This document shows, one piece after another, positions 1 through 8,285 of a DNA stretch of 64,000 bases. Position 1 is the first letter of the stretch. Each line of letters begins with the position of its first letter. The notes beneath the pieces are model-generated. The model worked only from the letters and a program-made list of their open reading frames with translations. It was not told the DNA's origin and made no database searches. The stretch is from NCBI GenBank assembly GCA_900465675.1, contig UBJR01000005.1, positions 434,001 through 498,000 on the forward strand. The letters run 5' to 3'. The stretch comes from Hyphomicrobiales bacterium (lineage in GTDB: Bacteria; Pseudomonadota; Alphaproteobacteria; Rhizobiales; Rhizobiaceae). Made by a program: the position numbers and the translations under genes.

Positions 1-645
1 GCGGTCCCCGGAGAGGCCACCGAACGCGTCAGGATGCTGGCGGACAGCGAGGGCTTTGACCTCGAGATTATCGATGCCGGCGAATTATCCGATCCGGATT
101 ATCTCCGGAACCCCGTCAACCGCTGCTTCTTCTGCAAGGGCAATCTCTACGGTGCCATCGCCGCCCGGTCGAACCGTCAGCTGCTGTCGGGGACCAATCT
201 CGACGATCTCGGCGAGTACCGGCCGGGGCTTGAGGCGGCCAAGAATTTCTCCGTCCGCCATCCCTTCGTCGAGGCCGGTATCGGCAAGCAGGCTGTGCGC
301 CAGCTGGCGCGCGACGCGGGCCTCGGCGCGCTGTCGGAGCTGCCGGCCTCCCCCTGCCTCTCCAGCCGGATCGAAACCACGATCGCCATCGAGCCGGAAA
401 TGCTGGAGGCCGTGCACCGGATCGAGACGTTCCTGACCGAGACGCTCAGACCTCAAACCGTCCGCTGCCGCATCAGGCGCAGCGGCATCGCCATCGAGCT
501 TGATCGCGATGCGCTGGCACTGGCAACGGCAATGAACGACGTCGGCAACGACCTGCGCGGCATGCTGCCCGGCGCCTACAGGAACGGTCCGCTGACCTTC
601 GAGCCATACCGCAATGGCAGCGCTTTCGTCGGTGCCAGGCCATGA
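1..645 (+). CDS. larE: LarE, ATP-dependent sulfur transferase for nickel-pincer cofactor (5' partial)
   Basis: C-terminal part of LarE, the PP-loop enzyme that adenylates the carboxylates of the pyridinium precursor and donates sulfur from its own cysteine while building the nickel-pincer nucleotide of lactate racemase-type enzymes. The frame is open from base 1, so the N-terminal PP-loop motif lies outside the window. Visible family motifs are NRCFFCKGNLY, SGTNLDDLGEYRPG and PASPCLSSRIE; the cysteine in the last motif is, from family knowledge, the sacrificial sulfur donor. The stop overlaps the start of larB by four bases (ATGA), indicating translational coupling. larC, the nickel insertase, is not seen and may lie upstream. 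Confidence 0.93.
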   Translation, partial: AVPGEATERVRMLADSEGFDLEIIDAGELSDPDYLRNPVNRCFFCKGNLYGAIAARSNRQLLSGTNLDDLGEYRPGLEAAKNFSVRHPFVEAGIGKQAVRQLARDAGLGALSELPASPCLSSRIETTIAIEPEMLEAVHRIETFLTETLRPQTVRCRIRRSGIAIELDRDALALATAMNDVGNDLRGMLPGAYRNGPLTFEPYRNGSAFVGARP

Positions 646-1304
646 CCGGCGATGCCGTCTTCGATTTCGCCCGGGCCGAGCGCATCGGCCTCAGCGAAGC
701 CGTATTCTGTGCGGGCAAGACGCCGCAGCAGATTGCGGCGATCCTTCGAAGCGCCAGCGAGCGGGATGCCGGTCTGCTGCTCACGCGCCTCGACGACCAG
801 AAGTTCGCGGCGCTCCCGAGTGAATTGAAGCCCGCCACGGACTGGTGCCCGCTGTCGCAAACCGCATTTTTCGGCCCGGTTCCGCCGGTATCCTTGACCC
901 AAACCGTCGCGATCGTCGCAGCCGGAACCTCGGACGCACCGGCCGCCCGGGAAGCCGAGCGGACCCTTCGCCACGCAGGCGTCGAGGCATCCGTCATCAT
1001 CGATGTCGGGGTTGCCGGGCTCTGGCGGCTGATGGACAGGATCGAGGAGATCCGCCGCTTTCCCGTGGTCATCGCCGTTGCCGGCATGGACGCGGCGCTC
1101 GCAAGCGTTCTCGGCGGTCTGTACGGCGGCAGCCTGATCTGCGTGCCGACCTCGGTCGGCTATGGCGCGGCCGAAGAGGGCCGCACCGCACTCAACGCCA
1201 TGCTGGCCAGCTGCGCGCCGGGCATCGTCGTCACCAATATCGACAACGGCTACGGCGCCGCCTGCGCGGTGCTCCGCATGCTTGGTGTCATGAAGCTTCG
1301 CTGA
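642..1304 (+). CDS. larB: LarB, pyridinium-3,5-biscarboxylic acid mononucleotide synthase
   Basis: LarB carboxylates nicotinic acid adenine dinucleotide at C5 and cleaves the phosphoanhydride, the first step of nickel-pincer nucleotide synthesis. The 220-residue product has the usual length. Its C-terminal half is the AIR-carboxylase (PurE)-like domain: GTSDAP (about residue 90), GMDAALASVLGGL, PTSVGYGAAEEG and VTNIDNGYGAA. The start is fixed by the ATGA overlap with larE. The gene is followed by a hairpin and then by a convergent gene. The racemase-type client (LarA) is not in this window. Confidence 0.94.
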   Translation: MTGDAVFDFARAERIGLSEAVFCAGKTPQQIAAILRSASERDAGLLLTRLDDQKFAALPSELKPATDWCPLSQTAFFGPVPPVSLTQTVAIVAAGTSDAPAAREAERTLRHAGVEASVIIDVGVAGLWRLMDRIEEIRRFPVVIAVAGMDAALASVLGGLYGGSLICVPTSVGYGAAEEGRTALNAMLASCAPGIVVTNIDNGYGAACAVLRMLGVMKLR

Positions 1305-1307
1305 TCA

Positions 1308-1328
1308 GGGAGCCGTCGAGCGGCTCCC
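1308..1328. terminator. Hairpin between convergent larB and FAH hydrolase genes
   Basis: Perfect 8-bp inverted repeat, GGGAGCCG and CGGCTCCC, with a 5-base loop, lying four bases after the larB stop and eleven before the end of the convergent gene. There is no strong T-tract on either side, so it is a likely but imperfect bidirectional terminator. Confidence 0.6.
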
Positions 1329-1338
1329 CGAGGCTTTC

Positions 1339-2184
1339 TCAGGCAGCGTCCACAGTCAGCTGCGTCTGCTCGCCGAGACCGTCGATGCCGAGCTTTATCG
1401 TCTGCCCGGCCTTCAGGAACAGCGGCGGCTTCATGCCGAGGCCGACGCCCGGCGGCGTGCCCGTCGAGATGATATCGCCCGGCTGCAGGCTCATGAACTG
1501 CGAGATGTAGTGAACGAGGAAGGAGACGCCGAAGATCATCGTCTTCGTCGAGCCGTTCTGGCGCATCGTGCCATCGACGGACAGCCACATCTTCAGGTCT
1601 TGCGGATCGGCGATCTCGTCGCGCGTTACCATCCATGGGCCGATTGGGCCAAAGCTGTCGGCCGACTTCCCCTTGGTCCACTGCCCGCCGCGCTCGGCCT
1701 GAAATTCGCGCTCCGAAACGTCGTTGATCAGGCAGTAGCCGGCAACATGTTTCATCGCGTCGGCTTCCGAAACATAGCGGGCCTCGTCGCCGATGACGAT
1801 GCCGAGCTCGACTTCCCAGTCGGTCTTCTTCGACTTGCGCGGGATGATGACGTTGTCGTTCGGGCCGGTGATGGCGCTGGTGGCCTTCATGAACAGGATC
1901 GGCTCTTCGGGAATGGCCGCACCGGTCTCGGCAGCGTGGTCTGCATAGTTCAGGCCGACGCAGATGAACTTGCCGGTGCGCGAGACGCAGGGGCCATACC
2001 GGCCGGTCTCGGCAGCGAGGGGCAGGCTCTCGATGTCGATCGCGGCGATTTTTGCCAGAACCGCAGCCGTCAGGCTGTCACCTGATATGTCGCCGACATG
2101 ACCGCTGAGGTCCCTGACCTTGCCGTTCCTGTCGAGAATGCCGGGCTTTTCGGCGCCGCGCTCACCGTATCTCAGAAGCTTCAT
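1339..2184 (-). CDS. FAH-family hydrolase, probable 2,4-diketo-3-deoxy-L-fuconate hydrolase
   Basis: 281-residue fumarylacetoacetate hydrolase-family enzyme. The metal site is visible in WEVELGIVIG and in NDVSEREFQ followed by GKSADSFGPIGPW; the C-terminal STGTPPGVG loop is also present. Among FAH proteins this pattern is closest to those that cleave 2,4-diketo-3-deoxy sugar acids into pyruvate and lactate (from L-fuconate or L-rhamnonate) or glycolate (from pentonates). The open frame continues upstream into the SDR gene, but the ATG at 2184 begins the conserved MKLLRYG sequence. It is last in a four-gene operon (FAD oxidase, GntR, SDR, FAH), 29 bp after the SDR. The SDR would make its substrate. 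The exact sugar is inferred. Confidence 0.88.
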   Translation of the reverse strand: MKLLRYGERGAEKPGILDRNGKVRDLSGHVGDISGDSLTAAVLAKIAAIDIESLPLAAETGRYGPCVSRTGKFICVGLNYADHAAETGAAIPEEPILFMKATSAITGPNDNVIIPRKSKKTDWEVELGIVIGDEARYVSEADAMKHVAGYCLINDVSEREFQAERGGQWTKGKSADSFGPIGPWMVTRDEIADPQDLKMWLSVDGTMRQNGSTKTMIFGVSFLVHYISQFMSLQPGDIISTGTPPGVGLGMKPPLFLKAGQTIKLGIDGLGEQTQLTVDAA

Positions 2185-2213
2185 ATCGATTGTCCGTTTT
2201 TCAAGATGTGTCT

Positions 2214-2957
2214 TCAGGCGTTCGCCCAGCCGCCATCGATGACGATGGCATTGCCGGTCATGAAGGCCGATTCCTTGCTGGCGAGGTAGACGACGAGGTC
2301 GGCGACTTCCTCGGGCGTACCGAGGCGTCCCATCGGCTGGCGGGCGATGAAGCTGGCGCGGGCCTGATCGTAATCGCCGAGCGCCCGCATGCGGTCCTGC
2401 AGCGACGGGCTTTCGACGGTGCCGGGGCAGATCGCGTTGGCGCGGATGCCCTGGCCGACATAATCGAGCGCCACCGATTTCGTCAGCCCGATCACCGCAG
2501 CCTTGGTGGTGCCGTAGATGAACCGGTTCGGCGCAGCGATGACGGTCGAGGCAACAGACGCCATGTTGACGATCGAGCCGCCGCCGCGGGCGATCATGCC
2601 CGGCAGGAAGGCGCGGATCATCCGGTACATGGCGCGGATGTTCAGGTTGACGGAAAAGTCGAAGGCATCCTCGTCGCAATCGAGTATCGAGCCGTGATGC
2701 ACGAAACCGGCGCAGTTGAAGAGAATGTCCGGCGCATCGATCTCCTTGGCGAAGGCGCTGATCTCCGCCGGGTTCAGCACATCGAGTTTGCGTGCGCTAA
2801 CGCCCGCCTGATCGCGCAGCGTATCGAGCTTTGCGGCATCGATATCGGTGGCGCAGACGCGCGCGCCTTCACGCAGGAAGGCGAGCACCGTGGCACGTCC
2901 CATCCCCTGCCCGGCTGCCGTCACGACAGCGGTTTTTCCCTCAAGTCTTCCAGTCAT
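2214..2957 (-). CDS. SDR oxidoreductase, probable 2-keto-3-deoxy-L-fuconate 4-dehydrogenase
   Basis: 247-residue classical short-chain dehydrogenase. The cofactor motif is TAAGQGMGRA near the N-terminus, followed by NCAGFVHHG and the catalytic tetrad region with Ser in SVAS and Tyr/Lys in YGTTKAAVIG. CPGTVESPSLQ and GNAIVIDGGW match the BDH2/DHRS6-like subgroup, which includes bacterial 2-keto-3-deoxy-L-fuconate dehydrogenases. It would oxidise the 4-OH to give the 2,4-diketo acid cleaved by the adjacent FAH hydrolase. It lies 17 bp after the GntR regulator gene in the same operon. A 3-hydroxybutyrate-type substrate is a weaker alternative, disfavoured by the FAH neighbour. Confidence 0.88.
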   Translation of the reverse strand: MTGRLEGKTAVVTAAGQGMGRATVLAFLREGARVCATDIDAAKLDTLRDQAGVSARKLDVLNPAEISAFAKEIDAPDILFNCAGFVHHGSILDCDEDAFDFSVNLNIRAMYRMIRAFLPGMIARGGGSIVNMASVASTVIAAPNRFIYGTTKAAVIGLTKSVALDYVGQGIRANAICPGTVESPSLQDRMRALGDYDQARASFIARQPMGRLGTPEEVADLVVYLASKESAFMTGNAIVIDGGWANA

Positions 2958-2974
2958 GTCATGTCCTCAACAGA

Positions 2975-3694
2975 TTATTCGGGTTGTTCTCCGGCCAGCC
3001 CGACGCGGTTTGCGGCACCATGGAGGTGCGCCCGCATGGCATCACGGGCTTCGTCGCCGTCGCCCGCTTCGATGGCATCGAGAATGCGTTGATGCTCGCC
3101 GAGGGTCACGGCCGCCAGATCTTCGGAACGCTGCTGGTTGCCGGAGGCCAGAATGCTTTCGCGCACCCGCTCGGAAACGAACATCAGGAATTGGACCATG
3201 TAGAGATTGCCCGTCGCCGCAGCGACGGTTTTATGGAATTCGAGATCGGTCTTAAGCCACATGACGCTGCCGTAGGGTGCATCACGCATCGTCACCAGCG
3301 CATCCTTCATCGCCGTCAGGTCGTCGCCGGTCCGGCGCTTGGCGGCAAGGGCCGCCGCCTCGACTTCGAGAATGCCGCGCAGTTCGAACAGCGACTGGAA
3401 GGCCGCAGCCTGCTGCAGGGCTTCGTAGTCGATCGTCAATGTCGTGGCATTCGGCTGGTCGGCGACGAAAGCGCCGCGGCCCTGCTGCGACCAGATCCGG
3501 CCCTCGGACCGCAGCCGCGCGATCGCCTCGCGCACGACGTTGCGACTGACACCGAATGTCTGCGCAAGCTGCTGCTCGGTCGGCAGCTGATCACCCGGCC
3601 TCAAACGCCCCTGGGCGATTTCGCGCGAGATCGAACTTGCGACCAGCGTCGACAGATGCGGGCCCCGATTGACCTTGTCGAGTTTCAGCGTCAT
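2975..3694 (-). CDS. GntR/FadR-subfamily transcriptional regulator
   Basis: 239 residues: an N-terminal winged helix-turn-helix (about 25-85, with PTEQQLAQTFGVSRNVVREA) and an all-helical FCD effector domain (about 95-230) containing the Asp/His metal-site residues typical of FadR-type regulators of sugar acids and hydroxy acids. It overlaps the FAD oxidase stop by four bases (ATGA), so it is translated within the operon it probably controls. A FadR-type operator, TNGTnnnACNA, occurs in the operon promoter (5197-5207), in the sugar transporter promoter (10595-10605) and at 51536-51546. Assigning these sites to this protein is inference. The effector is probably a pathway sugar acid. Confidence 0.9.
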   Translation of the reverse strand: MTLKLDKVNRGPHLSTLVASSISREIAQGRLRPGDQLPTEQQLAQTFGVSRNVVREAIARLRSEGRIWSQQGRGAFVADQPNATTLTIDYEALQQAAAFQSLFELRGILEVEAAALAAKRRTGDDLTAMKDALVTMRDAPYGSVMWLKTDLEFHKTVAAATGNLYMVQFLMFVSERVRESILASGNQQRSEDLAAVTLGEHQRILDAIEAGDGDEARDAMRAHLHGAANRVGLAGEQPE

Positions 3695-5142
3695 TCCCTA
3701 CCCCCTGCCATGCCATCTGCACTTGCCAATATCCGCCCCTCGCTCAAGAGATGCCGTGGGTCGAATGCATCCTTGATCCGGCGCGAGAGCTCCAGCGTCA
3801 AGGGGTCGGCACGTTTCAGGAAGGCGTCCTGCTTGACGCGGCCGATGCCATGTTCGGCGCTGATCGAGCCGCCATGCTTGTCGACGACATCGAAGATCAC
3901 CTCTTCTGTGGCATGAAACAGGCCATCGAACTGATCATCGGGCATGCCGACAGGCGGAACGATATTCAGATGGATATTGCCGTCGCCGACATGGCCATAG
4001 GTGACGGCGATCGCCTCGGGATGCTTCTGCGACAGCGCTTCGAGCGTGTCGCCGACGAAGGCCGCCAGGCTCGAGATCGAAACCGAGACATCGGTCCTCA
4101 GATATCGTCCGCCGCGGCCCTGCGCCTCGACCATCATCTCGCGCAGCAGCCAGAGCCGGTCGCCCTGCGCCTTGCTGCTGGCAATGACGCCGTCGAGAAC
4201 CAGATCGGAGGCGTCGCCGAGAAATCCTTCGAGCAAGGCGCGAAGATCAACGCGTCCGGCTGCCGAAGCCTCGATCAGCACATAAACGGGATAGGCCTCG
4301 CTTAGGGGATCGGGAAGATCGTCGCGGGCGTTGATGGCAATCTCGATGCCGCCGCGCAAGATGAGCTCGAATGCCGTCAGCAGGTCGCTGCACTGGCGGC
4401 GCGCCCGCGCATAAAGCTGCATGGCATCATCCACCGAGGCCAGCCCGACCAGCGCCGTTTCCACCTGTTCCGGCTTCGGAAACACCTTGAGCGCCACGGC
4501 GGTGACGATGCCGAGCGTGCCTTCGCTGCCGATGAAAAGCTGTTTCAGGTCATAGCCACGGTTGTCTTTGCGCAGCGTGCGCAGACCGTTCCAGATCCGG
4601 CCGTCGGCAAGCACGACCTCGAGGCCGAGCACCAGGTCGCGGGTCATGCCATAGCGCAGTACGTTGAAACCACCGGCATTGGTCGAAACGTTGCCGCCGA
4701 TCCGGCAGGTGCCCTGCGCCCCAAAGGTGATCGGCAAAATACAGTCGGCCGCTTCGGCGTGGCGCTTGGCATCTTCGAGAATGCAGCCGGCCTCGACGAC
4801 CATGGCGAAATCGATCGGATTGACGGAGCGTACCTTGTTCATCCGCTCCAGCGAAACGACCACCTCGCCGCCCGGATAGCTCGGCACTGCCGCGCCAACC
4901 AGCCCGGTCAGCCCGCCCTGCGGAACGACATGGATCTTCTCTTCATGGCAAAACGCCATCAGGCGGCTGAGCTCAGCGGCCGAGCGCGGCCGCGCCACGG
5001 CCAGCGGCCGGCCGTAATGCTCTCCGGACCAATCGCGGCTGTAGCGCTCCAGCGCCTCGCCTTCCGTCAGGAGCAGGTCTGCCGGCATAGCGGCAGAGAG
5101 GGCGGCAAGCGCTCTTTCCTGGAGGGGCGGAAGGGCATTCAT
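3691..5142 (-). CDS. FAD-linked oxidase, D-lactate/glycolate/2-hydroxyglutarate dehydrogenase type
   Basis: 483 residues of the GlcD/DLD family: an N-terminal PCMH FAD-binding domain with VPQGGLTGLVGAA and IGGNVSTNAGGFNVLRYG, GSEGTLGIVTA in the middle, and a C-terminal catalytic domain ending in HVGDGNIHLN and SAEHGIGRVK. Such enzymes oxidise 2-hydroxy acids and pass electrons to quinone or cytochrome. As first gene of the FAH/SDR operon it probably oxidises the hydroxy acid released by the FAH step (lactate or glycolate). The family usually prefers D-isomers, so L-lactate would need racemisation. The start at 5142 has an upstream CGGAG. The substrate cannot be fixed from sequence. Confidence 0.87.
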   Translation of the reverse strand: MNALPPLQERALAALSAAMPADLLLTEGEALERYSRDWSGEHYGRPLAVARPRSAAELSRLMAFCHEEKIHVVPQGGLTGLVGAAVPSYPGGEVVVSLERMNKVRSVNPIDFAMVVEAGCILEDAKRHAEAADCILPITFGAQGTCRIGGNVSTNAGGFNVLRYGMTRDLVLGLEVVLADGRIWNGLRTLRKDNRGYDLKQLFIGSEGTLGIVTAVALKVFPKPEQVETALVGLASVDDAMQLYARARRQCSDLLTAFELILRGGIEIAINARDDLPDPLSEAYPVYVLIEASAAGRVDLRALLEGFLGDASDLVLDGVIASSKAQGDRLWLLREMMVEAQGRGGRYLRTDVSVSISSLAAFVGDTLEALSQKHPEAIAVTYGHVGDGNIHLNIVPPVGMPDDQFDGLFHATEEVIFDVVDKHGGSISAEHGIGRVKQDAFLKRADPLTLELSRRIKDAFDPRHLLSEGRILASADGMAGGRE

Positions 5143-5196
5143 TCGGTTGCTCCGGTTAAGCGGGAAAACATCTGGACAACTGGGTCACTTACATGG

Positions 5197-5226
5197 TTAT
5201 CATACAACACTGGTTTCGAACATCAA
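5197..5226 (-). promoter_or_regulatory. Predicted promoter and GntR operator of the FAD oxidase operon
   Basis: On the minus strand a -35-like TTGATG (5221-5226) is separated by 16 bp from a -10-like TATGAT (5199-5204). The -10 lies inside the near-palindrome TTGTATGATAA (5197-5207), which differs from TTGTACGACAA at 10595 and 51536 at two positions. The position over the -10 suits repression of the operon starting at 5142. The site is also about 100 bp upstream of gloA and could affect it. This is a prediction from consensus matching only. Confidence 0.55.
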
Positions 5227-5303
5227 GTGCGGCGATCTTTTCCAATGCTCGCCTTTCGCTAAAAACCAGTGTAAAAACGATAACTTGCAGGAGGATCCGT
5301 ACT

Positions 5304-5717
5304 ATGACCGCAGCGTCCGGCCAATTTCGAAATATGCACGTCATGATCCGTGTGTTCGACCTCGATAGGTCGATCAAATTCTACACGGAACTGCTCGGCA
5401 TGAAGCTTCTTCGCAAGGATGACTATCCGGGCGGAAAGTTCACCAATGCCTTCGTCGGCTATGGTCCCGAGGAGACCGATACCGTCATCGAGCTGACCTA
5501 CAACTGGGGCCGCGAAGAACCCTACGAACTCGGCACCGGCTTTGGCCATCTGGCACTCGGCGTCAACGACATCTATGCCGTCTGCGCCGCGCTTGAGAAG
5601 CAGGGCGCCAAGATCCCGCGCCCGCCGGGTCCGATGCTGCACGGCACCACGCATATCGCCTTCATCGAAGATCCTGATGGCTACAAGATCGAGCTGATCG
5701 GCCTCGACACGATGTAA
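5304..5717 (+). CDS. gloA: Glyoxalase I (lactoylglutathione lyase)
   Basis: 137-residue VOC-fold metalloenzyme that isomerises the methylglyoxal-glutathione hemithioacetal to S-lactoylglutathione. Two beta-alpha-beta-beta-beta modules are visible: MHVMIRVFDLDRSIKFY with LGMKLLRKDDYPGGKF, then GFGHLALGVNDIYAVC with EDPDGYKIELIG. The metal-binding His and Glu positions of GloA are kept (His in MHVM, Glu in IELTYNW, His in GFGH, Glu in KIELIG). The ATG at 5304 has a strong AGGAGG 9 bases upstream; the longer frame from 5193 lacks one and has a non-family N-terminus. The gene is monocistronic, ends in a terminator, and is transcribed divergently from the FAD oxidase operon. Confidence 0.93.
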   Translation: MTAASGQFRNMHVMIRVFDLDRSIKFYTELLGMKLLRKDDYPGGKFTNAFVGYGPEETDTVIELTYNWGREEPYELGTGFGHLALGVNDIYAVCAALEKQGAKIPRPPGPMLHGTTHIAFIEDPDGYKIELIGLDTM

Positions 5718-5736
5718 GACCCGCTTCGTCTTCCGG

Positions 5737-5765
5737 AGGCCGCGCTGCAGAGCGCGGCCTTTTTT
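5737..5765 (+). terminator. Rho-independent terminator of gloA
   Basis: Perfect 10-bp stem AGGCCGCGCT / AGCGCGGCCT with loop GCAG, followed directly by a run of six T. It lies 20 bases after the gloA stop. It also separates gloA from the convergent sugar permease gene. Confidence 0.92.
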
Positions 5766-5794
5766 GTTTGCTGACGCCGTCTGCGTGCGGCCCA

Positions 5795-6763
5795 TCATTT
5801 GATGATCGCAATCTTGCTGCGGTCGATGGTAATGGCGACGGCGAGGATCAGCACCGAGCCGAAGACGACGTTTTCGGCAAAGATGTTGATGCCGATGAAA
5901 GTCATGCCGATGCGCACGATCGAGATGATCAGCGCGCCGACAGCCGTGCGGGCGACCCCGCCGAGACCGCCGGTGATCGCCGTGCCGCCGACGATGACGG
6001 CAGCGATTGCCGGCAGCAGCAGCTGGTTGGCCAGGTTGGGCGAGCCGCTCGACAGACGCGCAGCCAGGATCACGCCGGCAATCGCCGCCAGCATGCCCGA
6101 GATTGCAAAGGCGACGATCTTGGTCCGCTCGACATTGATACCAGCAGCGATCGCCGCAGGTTCACCGGCACCGATCGCCAGGCTGTGGCGGCCGAAGCGC
6201 GTATATCTGAGGCCGAAAAATGCCAGGATGCCGATGATCGCGGCAATCCAGATGACCGTCGGCAGGCCCGCAAAGTTGTCGTTGATCCAGGCTGTGTTCA
6301 GACGGCCGGCTTCCTCGATGGTAATTGCCCGCCCGGCCGCGGCCCACAACGCGATACCGGCGACGACGCCGCCTGTCGCCAGCGTCGCCACGAAGGACGG
6401 CACCTTGAGGCGGACATGGACGTAGCCACTCAACGCGCCGAAGACCAGGCCGGACAGGATCGCCACCGGAAAGGCGAGCATGCCGATCTGCGGCAGAAGC
6501 TGCGCCAGGATAACGCTCGACAGCGACGCCACCGACTGGATCGACAGGTCGATGCCGCCGATCAGGATGACGAAGGTCACACCGGCAGCGAGAATGAAGA
6601 GCACCGCCGTGTTCGACAGCAGAAGGATCAGCGTATCGCCGGTCAGGAATCCGGGAGCCGCGACCTCGATGACAAGGACCAGCACGACGAGGAGTGCGGG
6701 CGGAATGGCGCCCTGCATCCAGCCTGCGGCGAGAAGGGATTTCATATCCTTGAAACGTTCCAT
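5795..6763 (-). CDS. Sugar ABC transporter permease (RbsC-like), second permease
   Basis: About 322 residues, highly hydrophobic with roughly eight to ten transmembrane helices, BPD_transp_2 (ribose/branched-chain) family. The family loop GAGEPAAIAAGINVERTK and the later VIVGGTAITGGLGGV are present. The start is taken at the second of two consecutive ATGs because a minus-strand GAGGAGG sits five bases before it; 6766 is the alternative. It is the last gene of the transporter operon (binding protein, permease, ATPase, permease). Two different permeases imply a heterodimeric channel. Confidence 0.92.
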   Translation of the reverse strand: MERFKDMKSLLAAGWMQGAIPPALLVVLVLVIEVAAPGFLTGDTLILLLSNTAVLFILAAGVTFVILIGGIDLSIQSVASLSSVILAQLLPQIGMLAFPVAILSGLVFGALSGYVHVRLKVPSFVATLATGGVVAGIALWAAAGRAITIEEAGRLNTAWINDNFAGLPTVIWIAAIIGILAFFGLRYTRFGRHSLAIGAGEPAAIAAGINVERTKIVAFAISGMLAAIAGVILAARLSSGSPNLANQLLLPAIAAVIVGGTAITGGLGGVARTAVGALIISIVRIGMTFIGINIFAENVVFGSVLILAVAITIDRSKIAIIK

Positions 6764-6773
6764 CATCGCCTCC

Positions 6774-8285
6774 TCACACCATCGCCCGGACAAGATCGAC
6801 CTGATCCGGCTTGTTTCCGGGCGCCGCATCGAAATGCGCCGTGACGGCGCCATCGCGCATCACCAGCACCCGATGCGACAGGCCAATTGTTTCCTCCAGC
6901 GTGTCGGAGATCAAAAGGATCGCGACACCCTGCGAGGACAGATCGCGCACCAGTTCATAGACTTCCTCCTTGGCGCCGACATCGAGACCGCGCGTCGGGT
7001 GATCGAGGATCAGGATCCGTGAGCCCGCCGTCATCCAGCGCGCCAGAACCACCTTCTGCTGGTTGCCGCCGGAGAGTTTCCGGCAGGCGATATCGGGTCC
7101 CGGCGCCTTGATGCGCAGCCGCTTGATCCAGTCGGCTGCCAGCCGCCGCTCGCGGCGATAATCGATTGCGCCGTTGCGCATTACCGAGGAGAGATCGGCA
7201 AGGGTGATGTTTTCGGCGATCGACAGGAACATCACCAGCCCCTCGACGCGGCGCTCGCGCGGGATATAGCCGATGCTCTTGCGGACGGCCTGCTGCGGCG
7301 TACGGAAATGCACCGGCTCGCCGTTGATCTTCAAGGTGCCGCCGGTATGGGTCATGAAGCCGCCGATGGTGCGGGTCACTTCCTCGCGGCCGGAACCGAC
7401 GACGCCGGCAATACCGACGATCTCGCCGGCATGGATCTGCAGATCGACATCGTGAAAGGCGCCATCGATTGCCAGCCGGCTGGCATCGACGACGATTTCG
7501 CTCTTCGGCGGCAGCTGCTTGTCTTCCTTGTAATAGGTAGACTGCAGCCCGCGGCCGACCATAATCTCGTGCAGTTCGGGTCCGGTGACATCGGCAGCCC
7601 GATGCTCGGCCACCACCTGCCCGTCCTTCATCGTGTAGACGCGGTCGGAGATGCGCAGCACCTCGTCCAGGCGGTGCGAGACGAAAACGAAGCTTGCCCG
7701 CGATTTCAGCGAGCGCACGCGCTTGAACAGCACGTCGATATCGCTGCCGCTCAGAACCGAGGTCGGCTCGTCGAGCAGGATGACCAGCGGGCGCGAGACG
7801 GTTTCTTCCAGCGTCAGGGCCTTGGCGAGTTCGACCATCTGGCGCGCGGCAAAAGTCAGTTCCGAGGTGCGCGCGGTCACGTCGATGTCGACGCCGATCT
7901 TGTCGAGCTGGCGCTTTGCCGCTGCCCGCATCGCTTTCCAGTCGACGATGCCGAAGCGGACGAACTGGCTTTCCTGGCCGAGATAGATGTTCTCGGCAAC
8001 GGAGATGTTGAGCAGCAGCGACTGCTCCTGGAACACCATGCCGATGCCGTTGGCGGCGCCATCGCGCGCATTACGCAGCTTCAGCGGCTGGCCGTCGAGC
8101 ATCAGCGTGCCGCTGTCAGGCTGATGTGTGCCTGCAAGGATGCGCATCAATGTCGATTTGCCGGCACCGTTTTCGCCGATGAGGCCGACGACCTCGTTCG
8201 GCCGGATTTCGAGCGAGACGTTCTTCAATGCGTGAACGCCGGCGAAGGATTTGCTGATATCGTTGGCTGAAAACATGGCGGTCAC
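6774..8285 (-). CDS. Sugar ABC transporter ATP-binding protein (RbsA-like, two ATPase domains)
   Basis: 503 residues with two tandem nucleotide-binding domains. The N-terminal one has Walker A GENGAGKS, Walker B LLDEPTS and signature LTFAARQM, which is degenerate compared with LSGGQ. The C-terminal one has GVVGSGREE in place of a canonical Walker A, the signature KLSGGNQQK and Walker B LILDHPTRG. This asymmetry is normal for sugar importers such as RbsA, XylG and MglA. The GTG at 8285 overlaps the upstream permease stop; an ATG at 8276 is also possible. It energises import by the flanking permeases. Confidence 0.93.
   Translation of the reverse strand: MTAMFSANDISKSFAGVHALKNVSLEIRPNEVVGLIGENGAGKSTLMRILAGTHQPDSGTLMLDGQPLKLRNARDGAANGIGMVFQEQSLLLNISVAENIYLGQESQFVRFGIVDWKAMRAAAKRQLDKIGVDIDVTARTSELTFAARQMVELAKALTLEETVSRPLVILLDEPTSVLSGSDIDVLFKRVRSLKSRASFVFVSHRLDEVLRISDRVYTMKDGQVVAEHRAADVTGPELHEIMVGRGLQSTYYKEDKQLPPKSEIVVDASRLAIDGAFHDVDLQIHAGEIVGIAGVVGSGREEVTRTIGGFMTHTGGTLKINGEPVHFRTPQQAVRKSIGYIPRERRVEGLVMFLSIAENITLADLSSVMRNGAIDYRRERRLAADWIKRLRIKAPGPDIACRKLSGGNQQKVVLARWMTAGSRILILDHPTRGLDVGAKEEVYELVRDLSSQGVAILLISDTLEETIGLSHRVLVMRDGAVTAHFDAAPGNKPDQVDLVRAMV

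Noticed and set aside
2185..2679. N-terminal extension of the FAH hydrolase frame through the SDR gene
   Set aside because: The frame stays open by chance on GC-rich DNA; the extension is an out-of-frame translation of the SDR gene, and the conserved FAH N-terminus starts at 2184.
5768..6844. 358-residue plus-strand frame opposite the second permease
   Set aside because: Extremely charged composition and exact antisense position to a transmembrane protein gene; a codon-bias artefact.
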